A stretch of 64,000 bases of DNA from Naegleria lovaniensis (GCF_003324165.1 NW_025407883.1:1-64000), one strand, 5' to 3'; numbered from the stretch's first letter, positions 20,466 to 31,258 are shown. The notes: generated by a model from the letters alone, not told the origin. Made by a program: numbers and translations.

Positions 20466-23177
20466 ATGATGTCTAAATTCAATCCCAACAGTCATCGGTT
20501 AATGATGAATCCTGCCTTTTTTCAATCCTCGAATCAACAACCACCAATTTCATCATCAACGGCACTACGAGATATTCCAGTTGAAATTGTGGAGAGTAAA
20601 CGACCATCTACAGCTTCCGCGGTAATGAAAGCTTCATCGTATCAACCTCAATCAACAAGTCTGCGGAATCATCAAACTAGAAATTTTGTATCTCAACAAC
20701 AGCAACATCAAAATGTTCGTAGTAGGATGATGGTACCAGCAGCTCAAAATGCTGTGGATGAAGACGAAGAAAATGCCACGGAGGAAGAAGTGCCCTCATC
20801 ATTGTATGAAATGACACGATACCTGAATAAGAAACATTCAAATGTTGATGAGTCGGTCAATGAAGAGGAAAATTTTGTAGTACAAAATACGAAATTATTT
20901 AAGCCTGTCATTAAACAAAGAATGAACGATTTTGATGAAACTCCTATTCATGTAAAATATAATAATTACCTCCAGGAACAAGAAGACGTGGATCAACAAC
21001 ACTCGTATCAAGACGACGATACACCAACCTCCATTCATGAATCTCCAATTAAGGCAAGGCCTCCACCTCGATCGGGAGCCAAACATCGGAGAACTCTTTC
21101 ATCAAGAATTTTACCAAACAATAATTTTAATCAAAGACGAGACAATGATTCATCTTCAGATTCTGCATCACCTCCTCATTTGCCATCACAATCAAGACAG
21201 TATCGATCGCCGATTGCTGAAGAAGAAACAGAGGAGCAAGAGGCATCTCCAATTGTGTACGATAAAAAACCACAGCGAAAACAAGCCCGGTACCCTAAGA
21301 AATTACTTGAAAAAGCAACTTCAGAAATTGTTGAAGATGAAGAAGTTCAGCAAGATGACAGCAGTGAAAACTTTGTTTTTTCAAAGAAACAACACGATTC
21401 TGAAAATGAAGAGAATGATTACCAATCGCAAAAACAAACCCTGAGTAGAAACAGATCAGCTCCTTCATCGTCATCTCTCAAAGAAATGAAACGATTGCAA
21501 GAGGAAAATGTACGTCTACAAGGCGAGATCAATGAGCTTAAACGAGACAAAAATGAAATGATCAAGATTCACAATGACAAAATTCATGGTCTTACTGATA
21601 GACACAATTTGGATTTACAATCTCAGCAACAACGAATGGAAAAAATCATGGACGAAAAAGATTCTAAAATTGAAGAACTTCAACGAGAAAATGAAAGACT
21701 CAAGTCTGAGATTGGGCTGGTAGATAAAAGCAAGGATGGTCAAGACACAAACAAATTACTTCAGGAGCTTGAGCAAAAGAGAAAATCCGTTCAACAATTT
21801 GAACATGAAAAATTAATGCTTCACGACGAAATTGAGCGGTTAAAACATCTTCTTTCTGAAGCAACAAGACAATCAAAAGAAATGGAAACCAAACTCAGAA
21901 ATAAGGAAGACAATTTAAATGGTCTCAGTAATAAGGTTGAAACACAAGAACGAGAAATTAAATCCTTGAAAGAAAAGGAAATGAAAGTGATCGAGGAACG
22001 GGAAAAAGCATTCGCCATGTTCACAGAAAGCGACCGAAATAATCAACAATTACAAGAAAAATTACGCAATTTGGAGCATCAATCAAAACAAATCCTTCGT
22101 GAAAATGAAAGCATCACACAACGACATAATACCTTAGATACAATTCGTATTCAGCTCGAAAAGACAAATGACCAACTTAGAGCTCGTGTGCAAACTTTAG
22201 AGGAAGAAATATCTCGAATCTCACACAATCAAAACATGTACAATCAGGAGAGAGAACAATCCATTTTCAATCAACAACAACAACTTCAACAAGAATTAGA
22301 CATGTCAAGACGAGAAATTGCAAATTTGCGAGAAACAATAACCATCCTTAAAAACGAAAAGGCTCTTCTTGCATCACAACAGCAACAACCGTATGCAAGC
22401 TACAACAATTTCAGTAATGCATCTTCTCAACCAATGAATCCCATTCCTCCTTCACGTCCTCATCTCTCCCTAGACACATTCAATACACAGCCCTCATCCT
22501 ATGACAATTCAAACTACACACCCAGCAATGGGGCTTACAATAGCTCAAACCTAGCGCCTCCTTCTTCGTATAACAGGAAAAACACCAACATTTCATATGC
22601 AACAACCTCTAACTTTACCTCTAACAATTTTAACTCCCATGTCAACACTGTTCCTTCCTACCCAACCTCGAAAGACTATTTGCAGCAGGGCGTTCCTGAT
22701 ACCTCGTCACAAGCTCAAACTCCTGCTAACAGCACTCAAAAAGGATATTCATCGAATACTACAAAAACGACATCGAACTATACAACAGGAGCCTCAAACC
22801 ACAAACCATCTGAGGTAACACCATCTTCAAAATCGTCACAAGACACTCCTTTTACCCTTTCCATGCTTAACAGCAAGCACGAAAGCCCAAAAGAGCGACA
22901 AGCTAACCGAAACAAGATTATGGGAACTTCATACACCTTGAAACCGTTTGCTGTGGATGATGCTCCTAAAAATCAGGTTGCTGCAGAAATCGATGACAAG
23001 CTCATGCAACTGGCATTGGAAAAAACAAAGCTCGAAGGTGACATGCAAAAATTGCTTTCAATGGGCATTAAAAGTATTGCTTCTAAAAAGCAGAAAATGA
23101 GCTTGGAGTCGAGATTAGAGGAGATTGAAAAAGAAACGTCACAATTGAAAATGAGATTAAGAAGTGGTAAATTCTAG
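20466..23177 (+). CDS. Long coiled-coil protein, 903 aa
   Basis: Single exon. Residues 1-330 are low-complexity and probably disordered, rich in Ser, Gln, Asn and acidic patches. Residues about 335-640 are a continuous coiled coil with heptads (LKEMKRLQEENVRLQGEINE, MQKEMETKLRNKEDN-type runs). Residues about 640-800 are a Ser/Asn/Pro/Thr-rich linker. The last 60 residues form a second helical module (LEKTKLEGDMQKLL and LESRLEEIEKETSQLKMRLR). Similar terminal modules occur in centrosome and basal-body coiled-coil proteins, but I cannot name an orthologue. No catalytic motif. Likely cytoskeletal or scaffold role. The start is the first ATG after an A-run at 20460-20465; the immediately following ATG is equally possible. 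Confidence 0.8.
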   Translation: MMSKFNPNSHRLMMNPAFFQSSNQQPPISSSTALRDIPVEIVESKRPSTASAVMKASSYQPQSTSLRNHQTRNFVSQQQQHQNVRSRMMVPAAQNAVDEDEENATEEEVPSSLYEMTRYLNKKHSNVDESVNEEENFVVQNTKLFKPVIKQRMNDFDETPIHVKYNNYLQEQEDVDQQHSYQDDDTPTSIHESPIKARPPPRSGAKHRRTLSSRILPNNNFNQRRDNDSSSDSASPPHLPSQSRQYRSPIAEEETEEQEASPIVYDKKPQRKQARYPKKLLEKATSEIVEDEEVQQDDSSENFVFSKKQHDSENEENDYQSQKQTLSRNRSAPSSSSLKEMKRLQEENVRLQGEINELKRDKNEMIKIHNDKIHGLTDRHNLDLQSQQQRMEKIMDEKDSKIEELQRENERLKSEIGLVDKSKDGQDTNKLLQELEQKRKSVQQFEHEKLMLHDEIERLKHLLSEATRQSKEMETKLRNKEDNLNGLSNKVETQEREIKSLKEKEMKVIEEREKAFAMFTESDRNNQQLQEKLRNLEHQSKQILRENESITQRHNTLDTIRIQLEKTNDQLRARVQTLEEEISRISHNQNMYNQEREQSIFNQQQQLQQELDMSRREIANLRETITILKNEKALLASQQQQPYASYNNFSNASSQPMNPIPPSRPHLSLDTFNTQPSSYDNSNYTPSNGAYNSSNLAPPSSYNRKNTNISYATTSNFTSNNFNSHVNTVPSYPTSKDYLQQGVPDTSSQAQTPANSTQKGYSSNTTKTTSNYTTGASNHKPSEVTPSSKSSQDTPFTLSMLNSKHESPKERQANRNKIMGTSYTLKPFAVDDAPKNQVAAEIDDKLMQLALEKTKLEGDMQKLLSMGIKSIASKKQKMSLESRLEEIEKETSQLKMRLRSGKF

Positions 23178-23285
23178 CAATAAAGATTTTCAATTAGACA
23201 AATTAATTTAGGTAAATTTCATGTAATTTGTACCGAAGAATTCGAAGATAAGCACTAATTATGTGAACGAAATCAAAATAGCACT

Positions 23286-24872
23286 TTATATAATATATTC
23301 TCCAACTTGTCTATTTCCTTTCGAGTACGATCGGTTATGTACCGTCTTTGTGTCATGGAAACGTTTTGTGAAGGAAGTCCATAATTGTGCCGAGTTACCA
23401 CTTTGCATTTCTCTAAAGGATGAAACAGATGACAGTGTTGTAGTATCCTCAACTTTTTCTGTCTTAAAAGCTTCATCAATATCCTTCTCAGAGTGAATCA
23501 TGACATCATTGGATGATTGAACTGAGTCCTTTTTAAGTTTCTTCAGCTTGGATTCTTGTCTCTTCTCCCTGAGTTTTGGTAGTATATTTTCAAATTCCTC
23601 TCGATGTTTCAACAATCTCTTACCCAACTTGGCAACGTTAATTGTATCCTCAACAGCTCTCTTTTTTTTAAGAAGAGATCGCAAAAGGTCACCCTTGTGT
23701 TGTCTCAATCCCTTTCTCTTGGTGAGACTGAGAATTTTCTTTTTCCTCAAGAATTTTGGTTTTTGTTTTTCTGTTTTTTCCTCCGTACTCTTTTCTTCAT
23801 TCTCTTCTGAAGAAGATGTCTCCACACTTTGAGAGGAGGTGGCACTTGATGATGTGACATCGTCTTGTCTATTTGTGAGTTGGTTCAACACATTGTCCAA
23901 TTGGTTAAAAAGCTTTGACTCTCCCTTCGAAGCCATTTTAAGAGCCTTCTTATATTCGTTGAGTGAAGGATTGTAGGATTGACCAGAAATTGGGTTATAG
24001 AATGCCTTCTTCACCTCTTGTACAATTTCTTGTGGTGGTTCCGATGCTTTTCTTCGTTTTGTGTTGTCTGTTCCTTCCCAAAAGTCTGTTAATGAATCCG
24101 AAGCCATTCTCTCACTGTTCAATCTCTTTAGTGCATTGTTCGTTGTGAAAGTAATGGGTTTTTGAAGATGTTTCTTCACTTTCTTTTTTGGAATGGTCTT
24201 GGTCTCTGATGATCCAGATGATGATGACTCTCCTTTTGTTTCATCAAATTCCTTCTTCTTTGGTGTAGTTGCTTTCGGAGTGAATGATAATTGAAATTTA
24301 GCCTCATCCTCTTTGTTTAATTTACTCAAATCATCACGGAATTCTCTCTTCATCATTTCTCTCTTGAGTTTCAACCGAGCATCATAGGAGAGTGGATTTT
24401 CAGTAATTTCTCTCTCCAATCTCAATTCCTCTTCATTGGTAATGGATGAAAAACTCTCTTCGGGTTGTTTGGTAAATCCTGGTTTAGGCTTGAGCGGTTG
24501 GGTGAGCTCGGGAAAGTGTTTTTTCAGTTTTCTCAATTTACCAATGGTATCCACAGCCTTGGTGGTATTCTTCTTTTTCCTACGGAGTCTATCTGCTCGG
24601 GTCACCATGATGTTATTGAAATATAAAGGTGATGATGAAAAATTGGGCTGATGATGAAGTATGGCACAATTTTTTTTTGATTCAAATAATTTTTGGACTC
24701 TTTGTTGAGCCATGGGGAGGAACAACCTTAAAGTATGAGGATTGTTGCGCATGATTGTTTTCAGCTGTTGATCCTTCAATACTGCATGCTGCTTTATACT
24801 TATGTTCATCTTAATACTTGTTCCTTTAGGAAGTTTTTGTAAATGAACCACAAAACTGTAACTCGTTCGCAT
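23286..24872 (-). CDS. NOP53/GLTSCR2-like ribosome biogenesis protein
   Basis: A very basic, charged protein of 528 aa, or about 440 aa if translation starts at the internal ATG at 24608 (MVTRADRLRRKKKN). The middle has DFWEGTDNTKRRK, then after about 20 residues NPISGQSYNPSLNEYKKAL. This corresponds to the NOP53 motif in which D-(L/V/F)-W is followed by P-G-x-S-(Y/F)-N-P and a helix with H/Y-x-x-A-L. The C-terminus is Lys/Arg-rich helical (LRSLLKKKRAVEDTINVAKL), again as in NOP53, which recruits the nuclear exosome during pre-60S maturation. Nucleolar location is inferred. The N-terminal 88 residues before the internal ATG are not NOP53-like, so the shorter start is attractive. Divergent from the gene at 25027. 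Confidence 0.55.
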   Translation of the reverse strand: MRTSYSFVVHLQKLPKGTSIKMNISIKQHAVLKDQQLKTIMRNNPHTLRLFLPMAQQRVQKLFESKKNCAILHHQPNFSSSPLYFNNIMVTRADRLRRKKKNTTKAVDTIGKLRKLKKHFPELTQPLKPKPGFTKQPEESFSSITNEEELRLEREITENPLSYDARLKLKREMMKREFRDDLSKLNKEDEAKFQLSFTPKATTPKKKEFDETKGESSSSGSSETKTIPKKKVKKHLQKPITFTTNNALKRLNSERMASDSLTDFWEGTDNTKRRKASEPPQEIVQEVKKAFYNPISGQSYNPSLNEYKKALKMASKGESKLFNQLDNVLNQLTNRQDDVTSSSATSSQSVETSSSEENEEKSTEEKTEKQKPKFLRKKKILSLTKRKGLRQHKGDLLRSLLKKKRAVEDTINVAKLGKRLLKHREEFENILPKLREKRQESKLKKLKKDSVQSSNDVMIHSEKDIDEAFKTEKVEDTTTLSSVSSFREMQSGNSAQLWTSFTKRFHDTKTVHNRSYSKGNRQVGEYII

Positions 24873-25026
24873 TAGGTGGATTTCCTTTTGGTCCTTCTTT
24901 CATAATTTGGAAGCGGATAAGAAACTTGAAAAAATTGTCTTTGCGCCCAAGCCTTGTTATAACCAGGAGCTGAGCACAGCGTTGCAGTCAAGCCAAAATT
25001 TTCGGGTTGTATAGTTCTATAAATAA

Positions 25027-25755
25027 ATGAGCGGTGAAGCTTTTGGCTTGTTTTCTTCAGCAATGAAGGAAAAAAAGTCCTCAAAATCGAAATCAAGAGC
25101 ATCGTCGTTTGCCAACGTGATGTTAGAGATTGAGCCTTTGATCAAGGTTCAACCAGCAGATGATGGTACGCTCAGTGATTTCATAAACGAATTCAAACAA
25201 GCCGATGAGTTGCCTCAAGGCCTTTCTAGCAAAACCAAGGCTTTCCATGTCTTTGAGCCAGAATACTACATCAATCGTGTCAAGGGTATTGAATCCGAGA
25301 TGGTTGATGCTATCCGGCGAAGAATGGTGCCTGATGCCAAGCGAAAAATTACTCAACACGTTAACACATATAATGTGCTATCTTGTGATAAATTGGAGTG
25401 GAAGGTTTTAATTGCAAAGCTTGAAAAATCAGCTGCTCCAGAATCAAAGAAAGTATTGTCATATCGTGTTCGTGATAGAGGATTGGAAGCTGGTAGTACA
25501 AGAAAGGGAAAGAAGTATGAGGTTTCCTGGCAAAACAATTCACCTAATACCTTTCTGCCTGTACTCGATAATGATAGGTATTGGTGGGGCTACGCTTGGG
25601 AGCACATGTCTTTGAAATGGCGAGCAATGGTAAATAATTTAACTCTTGTTTACCTCCCCGAAAAACACAAAATAAGAATACAATTTTCGTACACCATATG
25701 GCATTACAGATTTGTAGAAATAATAAATAAAGATCGCTGGATGAAGCGTTTGTAA
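25027..25755 (+). CDS. Conserved-looking hypothetical protein, 242 aa
   Basis: Not recognised. The N-terminus is Ser/Lys-rich (KEKKSSKSKSRASS). The rest is a compact, well-mixed globular sequence with many Trp/Tyr near the end (RYWWGYAWEHMSLKWRAM and QFSYTIWHYRFVEI). No signal peptide or transmembrane segment. It starts with an ATG after ATAAATA and ends about 50 bp before the Zn2Cys6 gene in the same direction, so the two may share regulation. Could be a nuclear or cytosolic protein; function unknown. Confidence 0.6.
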   Translation: MSGEAFGLFSSAMKEKKSSKSKSRASSFANVMLEIEPLIKVQPADDGTLSDFINEFKQADELPQGLSSKTKAFHVFEPEYYINRVKGIESEMVDAIRRRMVPDAKRKITQHVNTYNVLSCDKLEWKVLIAKLEKSAAPESKKVLSYRVRDRGLEAGSTRKGKKYEVSWQNNSPNTFLPVLDNDRYWWGYAWEHMSLKWRAMVNNLTLVYLPEKHKIRIQFSYTIWHYRFVEIINKDRWMKRL

Positions 25756-25806
25756 ATTAAATTGTTCATTATTGTTTTGAAATATAAAAATTGAATAACA
25801 AAAATA

Positions 25807-28791
25807 ATGCCCAAAGAGAAATCAACCCCTTCAAAAGCAAAACAACATCCAGCGTGCACAAGATGTGCTCATGATAAAAAACGGTGTTCAAAAGATGAGC
25901 CTAAATGCTCACGTTGCATGCACATGAAATCGGAGTGTGTTTATCCTGAGCAAAAGACACCAAAAAGAAGTCAAAAGAAAAACTCAAATTCATCAATTCC
26001 CATATCTCTTCCAGTCATTTATGGCCCGGAGTCAGCACCAATGTCTCAAGACATAGACGAATATATGGACATTTTAGATGATGTTTTTGGCGATGATGAT
26101 CAATCTGAGCCAACAACATTGATCTCTCCTCCATTTCCAACTCTCCCTAATCCCTTAGACAATGCATCTGGTGCCTCACAATCTGAGCCAACAACATTGA
26201 TCTCTCCTCCGACACTGCCTCCATTTCCAACTCTCCCTAATCCCTTAGACAATGCATCTGGTGCCTCACAATCTGAGCCAACAACATTGATCTCTCCTCC
26301 GGCACTGCCTCCATTTCCAACTCTCCCTAATCCCTTAGACAATGCATCTGGTGCCTCAGAACAAGAATTTTCTCCCATTCCTGTGTTTTCAAAAATAACA
26401 GCTTGCTTGAACTGTAGAACAGCAAAGAAGAAATGTGAAAGAGAAGGAGATAAGTGTGAGAGATGCAAGGAAAATAATTTGGAATGTAGATTGTTCGAAA
26501 ATCCGCTTGTTGCGGGAATGAAGGCCGTAAAAGCAGATACTCGTCTCACAAGTGATGAAAAATTTTCTGACCACTATAACAACACAATAGAAAAAAGGGG
26601 TTCTGTATATTATCCTCAGGATATGAAGGTGTTGCATGAATCTTTCTGGACCAACAACAATATTCGTGAAATTGAGTTAGATGCTTGTTTCAAAGTATAC
26701 ATTCCATTATTTTTACAGCAATTTATGGAAATGTCGTTGGATGATTTGATAATGAAGTATATGCAATTCAATAAGAACGGAAAAATGCTGTTACAAAGAA
26801 TATTAGAAGCAGTCCCTCACAGTCAAATAAGTAGTGCTAGGCTTCATGAAAATTGTAGAGAACCAATCAAATACTCTGTGAATGACACCCTAGATGGGGT
26901 TTTAAGTAGTGGAATGAGCTTCCGGGATTATGGTAATTTTCAAAAGAAGGTAGATGAGAAGTTGAAGGTGTTGGTTTCCAAAAGCTCCCTTGAGAAGCGT
27001 TCATCTGCTCTCAACAAGATCCTCGAAAAAGAACAATTGGGCTGGGGTCTAAAATTTGATAAAACAGAGGTGAGGATTGGTCATGAAACAGTCGAAATTC
27101 ATTATGGTACTTTAACACAACCGAAAGTATTCATTCAAAAATATGTAGAGTATTTGGTGAACAACAATTTAATTGAAAATTCAGTAACAATCGATTGGGT
27201 AGGAGACGGAAGACCTATTAAAGGTGCTAATACTCATATTTTATTTAGGTTAATTAGTGCAAACGCCAACAACCAAGACTACATGAATAATGAAACAGTA
27301 TTTATTGCTGATATGTCAGAAAAATATATTTTAAAAGTACCAAAACAAGACAAAATGTGGAGATTTATGCAAGAACTGTATGCTATAAATCACGTAATTG
27401 TCGACAACAGGAGAATAGATTTAAGACATATCTTAAATCCTGATATGGGATTTATACATAAGTTTGTCACATTTACTGATGAAGCAGTGCAAGAAATTCG
27501 AGAAATTTTTTCTCTTACTCAGTTGAACGTTCTCTTGCACTCTTGCCAAGAAAATGATATCGTTACTATCCAACAGGTATCGACATTTAATACGAACCCA
27601 TGTCCTGAGATTATTGGACAGCATTACAAGTTTCCTGTCAGCGAGTATATTCCAAACAATGCAAACGAATTGTTTGAGGTATTCCAGGTTCAGGATGACA
27701 CAAAAAAAAAAGACATTATTTCAAAATTAAGAAAGAGTAATAGCGAATCAAAAGGTCTCATTAGATGCGGATGCTGCTACGTAAACGGATTCACAATGAA
27801 AGCATCCAAAAAGTACCCAGAGCTTTCATGTTTCCACTGGATTAGAAGGGACCGACATTTCGAAAATCCAATAGGTTTTTTTGTTGACGATTGGTGTATC
27901 TGTAGTGCCCACGCACTGGTGCAATCTTGTCAAATAATGGTTGAGCGATCTCTTGGACAAAATCAGGAGCTGAGATTGTGGTTTTCTACGCTATTTTCAT
28001 CAACATCTCCTATTAAGGCATTGACAAACATTTCTGGTGTCCTTTCTAATTTGGAAACAATCTCAGATATGGAATTAGCAAAACAGTTAACACAGAAAAT
28101 TAAGTCATTAGATGAATGGTCTCCATTTGAATGTAAATTCAATGAAGATGAAAACTGTGAGGAGGAATTAGATGCAGACGACGAGAAATATGAAAATTTT
28201 TCTTTCAAACGATTTTTATATCGTCAAGCTGCCCAGATTGCGTATTCTGCCCCTATTTGGGTGCCAGAGTTTCTTAAGAAATACAAAGAGCTTTTTGAAC
28301 CTGTGCACAACGAAGGAACGTTGAAGCAACTGGAAAATGAAGAAATGGAAGAAGACGAGCCAAGCGACAAAGAAGTTTCTGCTTTTGAATTGGAAGACCT
28401 ATGGGACAAGTTCATTAGGAGATTACTTGTTGTACATGGGCCCAAAGAATACTGGGACAGAGTATTTGAAAGTAACGAGAAAGAAAAGGTTCTATCCACC
28501 TTATACTCATTCACCAAAGCTTTTAATAATTTATTTCCTTCAGGACCAGGGTGCGATTATCACCACATTGAGAATCACAGCTGGGATTTTTATGAAAGAT
28601 TACGAGTTTCTTTAGAGATGATAAAGCAAGTGGGAAGCGAAATTCAAAACAAGATCGATCGGAAAGAAATAAGCAAGCGTTCATGCAACGAAACCTTGTC
28701 CTCCAATGTTGAGATATTATTTAGATCAAAAGCAAAACGATTTTTGTTCAAGACCAAACAATTATCCACACATACATTTCGGGATGATTAA
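25807..28791 (+). CDS. Protein with two fungal-type Zn2Cys6 clusters, 994 aa
   Basis: Two binuclear zinc clusters with the exact C-x2-C-x6-C-x6-C-x2-C-x6-C spacing: Cys 17, 20, 27, 34, 37, 44 (CTRCAHDKKRCSKDEPKCSR) and Cys 200, 203, 210, 217, 220, 227 (CLNCRTAKKKCEREGDKCER). Such clusters bind DNA in fungal Gal4-type regulators, usually once per protein. Between them lies a threefold tandem repeat (nt 26101-26358) of QSEPTTLISPP..FPTLPNP and LDNASGAS. The 700-residue C-terminal part is globular, with a Cys-rich patch near residues 655-700 (LIRCGCCYVNGF, DDWCICSAH). It lacks an obvious fungal transcription-factor middle homology domain. Predicted nuclear regulator; target unknown. Confidence 0.8.
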   Translation: MPKEKSTPSKAKQHPACTRCAHDKKRCSKDEPKCSRCMHMKSECVYPEQKTPKRSQKKNSNSSIPISLPVIYGPESAPMSQDIDEYMDILDDVFGDDDQSEPTTLISPPFPTLPNPLDNASGASQSEPTTLISPPTLPPFPTLPNPLDNASGASQSEPTTLISPPALPPFPTLPNPLDNASGASEQEFSPIPVFSKITACLNCRTAKKKCEREGDKCERCKENNLECRLFENPLVAGMKAVKADTRLTSDEKFSDHYNNTIEKRGSVYYPQDMKVLHESFWTNNNIREIELDACFKVYIPLFLQQFMEMSLDDLIMKYMQFNKNGKMLLQRILEAVPHSQISSARLHENCREPIKYSVNDTLDGVLSSGMSFRDYGNFQKKVDEKLKVLVSKSSLEKRSSALNKILEKEQLGWGLKFDKTEVRIGHETVEIHYGTLTQPKVFIQKYVEYLVNNNLIENSVTIDWVGDGRPIKGANTHILFRLISANANNQDYMNNETVFIADMSEKYILKVPKQDKMWRFMQELYAINHVIVDNRRIDLRHILNPDMGFIHKFVTFTDEAVQEIREIFSLTQLNVLLHSCQENDIVTIQQVSTFNTNPCPEIIGQHYKFPVSEYIPNNANELFEVFQVQDDTKKKDIISKLRKSNSESKGLIRCGCCYVNGFTMKASKKYPELSCFHWIRRDRHFENPIGFFVDDWCICSAHALVQSCQIMVERSLGQNQELRLWFSTLFSSTSPIKALTNISGVLSNLETISDMELAKQLTQKIKSLDEWSPFECKFNEDENCEEELDADDEKYENFSFKRFLYRQAAQIAYSAPIWVPEFLKKYKELFEPVHNEGTLKQLENEEMEEDEPSDKEVSAFELEDLWDKFIRRLLVVHGPKEYWDRVFESNEKEKVLSTLYSFTKAFNNLFPSGPGCDYHHIENHSWDFYERLRVSLEMIKQVGSEIQNKIDRKEISKRSCNETLSSNVEILFRSKAKRFLFKTKQLSTHTFRDD
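26101..26358 (+). repeat. In-frame tandem repeat, 3 units (78, 90 and 90 bp)
   Basis: Units 26101-26178, 26179-26268 and 26269-26358 are almost identical at the nucleotide level. The first lacks 12 bp (the CTGCCTCCA-type insert) present in the others, and one base distinguishes units two and three. Each encodes a Pro/Ser/Thr-rich linker unit. High identity at synonymous sites points to recent expansion or ongoing homogenisation. Confidence 0.95.
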
Positions 28792-30096
28792 AAAATGTTT
28801 TAATATTATTGTATCATAGACTGTGATAGAGAGAATGAAGCAAACGGAGTTGTGTAACAAATTGAGTACTGGTAGCAGCTTTATCTTGAGAGGCTATTCA
28901 CACCTGTACTACCAAAATTCATATGATTCTTGATCCAATAACCAACAAAAACATGGCATATTGGACCAAGATGATGATTGTGTTAATCTTGTTGGAGAAA
29001 GTTTTGTGAATTTGGTGTCCCTCTGTGGTAATAATTGTGGTCTGCCACACAAAGTGTTATTTATTACTGGTGTGGAAGGAGTGGTGGAATGATGAGGATG
29101 GCTAATAATGTTGTTGACAAATGAATTCCATCTGTTAATAGTGGTAGCAAACATTCATCGTCATCACCATCATATCCTTCTTCGAGAATTGCTCAATACA
29201 CTTTTCAGGTCAACAACAGCCATATCAATCTACACAAAATCAACAACACTATCACAACAATATCAATAACAACAATTACCATCATAACGGTAGCCATATC
29301 AACAACATTTTGGACTGCTTCAGGAGGAAATTATGGAGGCCTCCAATCATCATATCATTCACATATTCTTATCTTCTCAACACCAGACTAGTAAGACAGC
29401 ACCACCATCATCTTCCAAAACTATTGCTATAACAATAACAGAAATTATTATCCTTCACATGTGTAGCAAAATTATTTACTGCTCCGGTCATTCCATGGAT
29501 TGTCATTGAATCAGCATTCTGGGTGCCTTCGCACAGGAGTTTTCATTACGGGAGAAGGCAGCGTCATTCATTGTTCAACTACAATATTATTCTCTCATTC
29601 TTTATAATATAACTATTAAAGCATTTCCTTCATTTTGTTACATCACACTCAAAGTATAAGTTATTTTCTTTATCAATTATGAGATATGAAAAAGTTTGGT
29701 CTGGCTCAGGATCGAACCCTGTGCATTAAAATTGTAAAAAAAAATCGGAAAGCTGTTCAAAATTCCAAGCTACATTTTCTTAGAAAAATTTACCCAAAAT
29801 ATTTTTTAAATTTAGCGTTAGAGCGGATCGGGAATTATGTCGGAGCAACGCAGTGTGAATCAAGGCTATTCAACCTGTTGATCATTTTGCAGCAGTAACA
29901 CGATTCGTTCCCAATATTTTTTCATTACCTGATTTGGATTGCATACTACTCTCTTTTCCTATTGATTGATTTTTCAGTAATTTATATACATACACATGCA
30001 ATTGATCAATTATACTCTTTACCATATTATTTGAAAACACATTCCGGTCATTGTAATTACTAATTGAATATCTATCCACACATCTTATCAAAAGAA
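28792..30096. other. 1.3-kb gap with low-complexity gene debris
   Basis: No intact gene. 29150-29480 is rich in CAA/ATC/CAC triplets and reads in places as Gln/Asn/His-rich protein with stops, which looks like a decayed low-complexity coding region. A GGTTCGATCC box on the minus strand (29709-29718) resembles a tRNA T-arm, but no matching acceptor, D or anticodon arm is present. Confidence 0.4.
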
Positions 30097-30801
30097 ATGC
30101 CCACTTCACCTGCAACCACTTCCCGAGCAGCAATCATTCATGGTAATAATATTACAGCTGCTCACACAACAACAACCACTTCAACTGTTCGTCATGATGA
30201 ACCCATTCCTATTGATAACACTCTCCCTCGACAAAATCAGAGACACATCTTTATGGCCTCCCTTCTCGTTACCTTGTGCTCCTTAACGTGTTTAATTGCC
30301 TTTGTGGTCGTCTATGTGGTCTATGTCGTGATGAGTTTTCAACACATGTCCGAACAAACGAATGGCATGCATTGGGAAGGTTTTTATTCATGGCCACTCT
30401 ATGTTGTGATTGTGTCCGTAGTGTTGTTTATTGTGTCTTTGATTTTACTCATCAAGAGGTATCAATTAATGGTACGACGCCGAATGGAACAACATCAACA
30501 AGCTGAGGCACATAGAATGGAAATGGAGAGAACATTGACGACGATTAGTGTACCAACCACCATTTCAGGAAGTGGAACTTTGGTAGAAATGAAAATACCT
30601 CCTTCACATGGGAATCATGCTACTTCGACAGAGACGAGGCAAGACGAGCAGCAGCAACAACCATCGTATGTTATGAGAGAACCTGGAGTGGTCATGCCAT
30701 CATCTACAAGTGTCACACAACCCATTCCATTGGGAGTGAATCAGGAATCGCAGGCAGTACAATATACTTTTAACAATAATTTACCACCATCGATTGTGTA
30801 A
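30097..30801 (+). CDS. Small membrane protein with two transmembrane segments
   Basis: 234 aa from the ATG at 30097 (preceded by AAAAGAA, better context than the in-frame ATG at 30064). Two hydrophobic segments lie at residues about 53-80 (FMASLLVTLCSLTCLIAFVV) and 95-118 (YVVIVSVVLFIVSLILLI). A basic helix follows (KRYQLMVRRRMEQHQQAEAH) and then a Thr/Ser/Gln-rich tail. The N-terminus is Thr-rich and has no signal peptide. No family recognised; probably an endomembrane or plasma-membrane protein with both ends cytosolic. Confidence 0.6.
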   Translation: MPTSPATTSRAAIIHGNNITAAHTTTTTSTVRHDEPIPIDNTLPRQNQRHIFMASLLVTLCSLTCLIAFVVVYVVYVVMSFQHMSEQTNGMHWEGFYSWPLYVVIVSVVLFIVSLILLIKRYQLMVRRRMEQHQQAEAHRMEMERTLTTISVPTTISGSGTLVEMKIPPSHGNHATSTETRQDEQQQQPSYVMREPGVVMPSSTSVTQPIPLGVNQESQAVQYTFNNNLPPSIV

Positions 30802-31258
30802 ATGGATGATGGGACGGACATATACTAACGAAGCAACAGGTTAAGGAGATTGAAATACTCAAACTTAAATGCATTGCGATTTTTGTTTCTCAGGTTGTTG
30901 GCAAAACGCTGAAAACAGTAATTGAAAATAATCATTGTTTTGTGAATCCTTACTGACATTGCGAAATTCACAACCAACATAATTCTATTAATGCGAGTGA
31001 AGGTATGGCACGTACCAATTCAAATGTTGCTTCTCGAGATGGCATCTCGCACAGAAGGTCAAATGTGTAACATAATGGCAACAAATTATTGATTGTTTAA
31101 CAACCTAGGCGCAATGCAAAGAAGAAATCCCAAAAAACACCGAATGTGCAACGTTTCACTTTTATGTGAAAATTACAATTTAAATAATAACAATAATTTA
31201 TAATAACAATTAATGTGCAAAATGAACTCATCATTGACAAGAACCAGAAATATCATAA
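30802..31258. other. Convergent intergenic gap, no gene seen
   Basis: About 460 bp between the 3' ends of the two-TM gene and the CapZ alpha gene; AT-rich, only short frames. Confidence 0.6.

Noticed and set aside
26100-26549. 149-codon minus frame across the Zn2Cys6 linker repeat
   Set aside because: Shadow of the tandem repeat; the plus frame holds both zinc clusters.
29690-29800. tRNA-like T-arm (GGGTTCGATCCTG on the minus strand)
   Set aside because: No complementary acceptor strand, D-arm or anticodon arm could be placed within 60-90 bases upstream.
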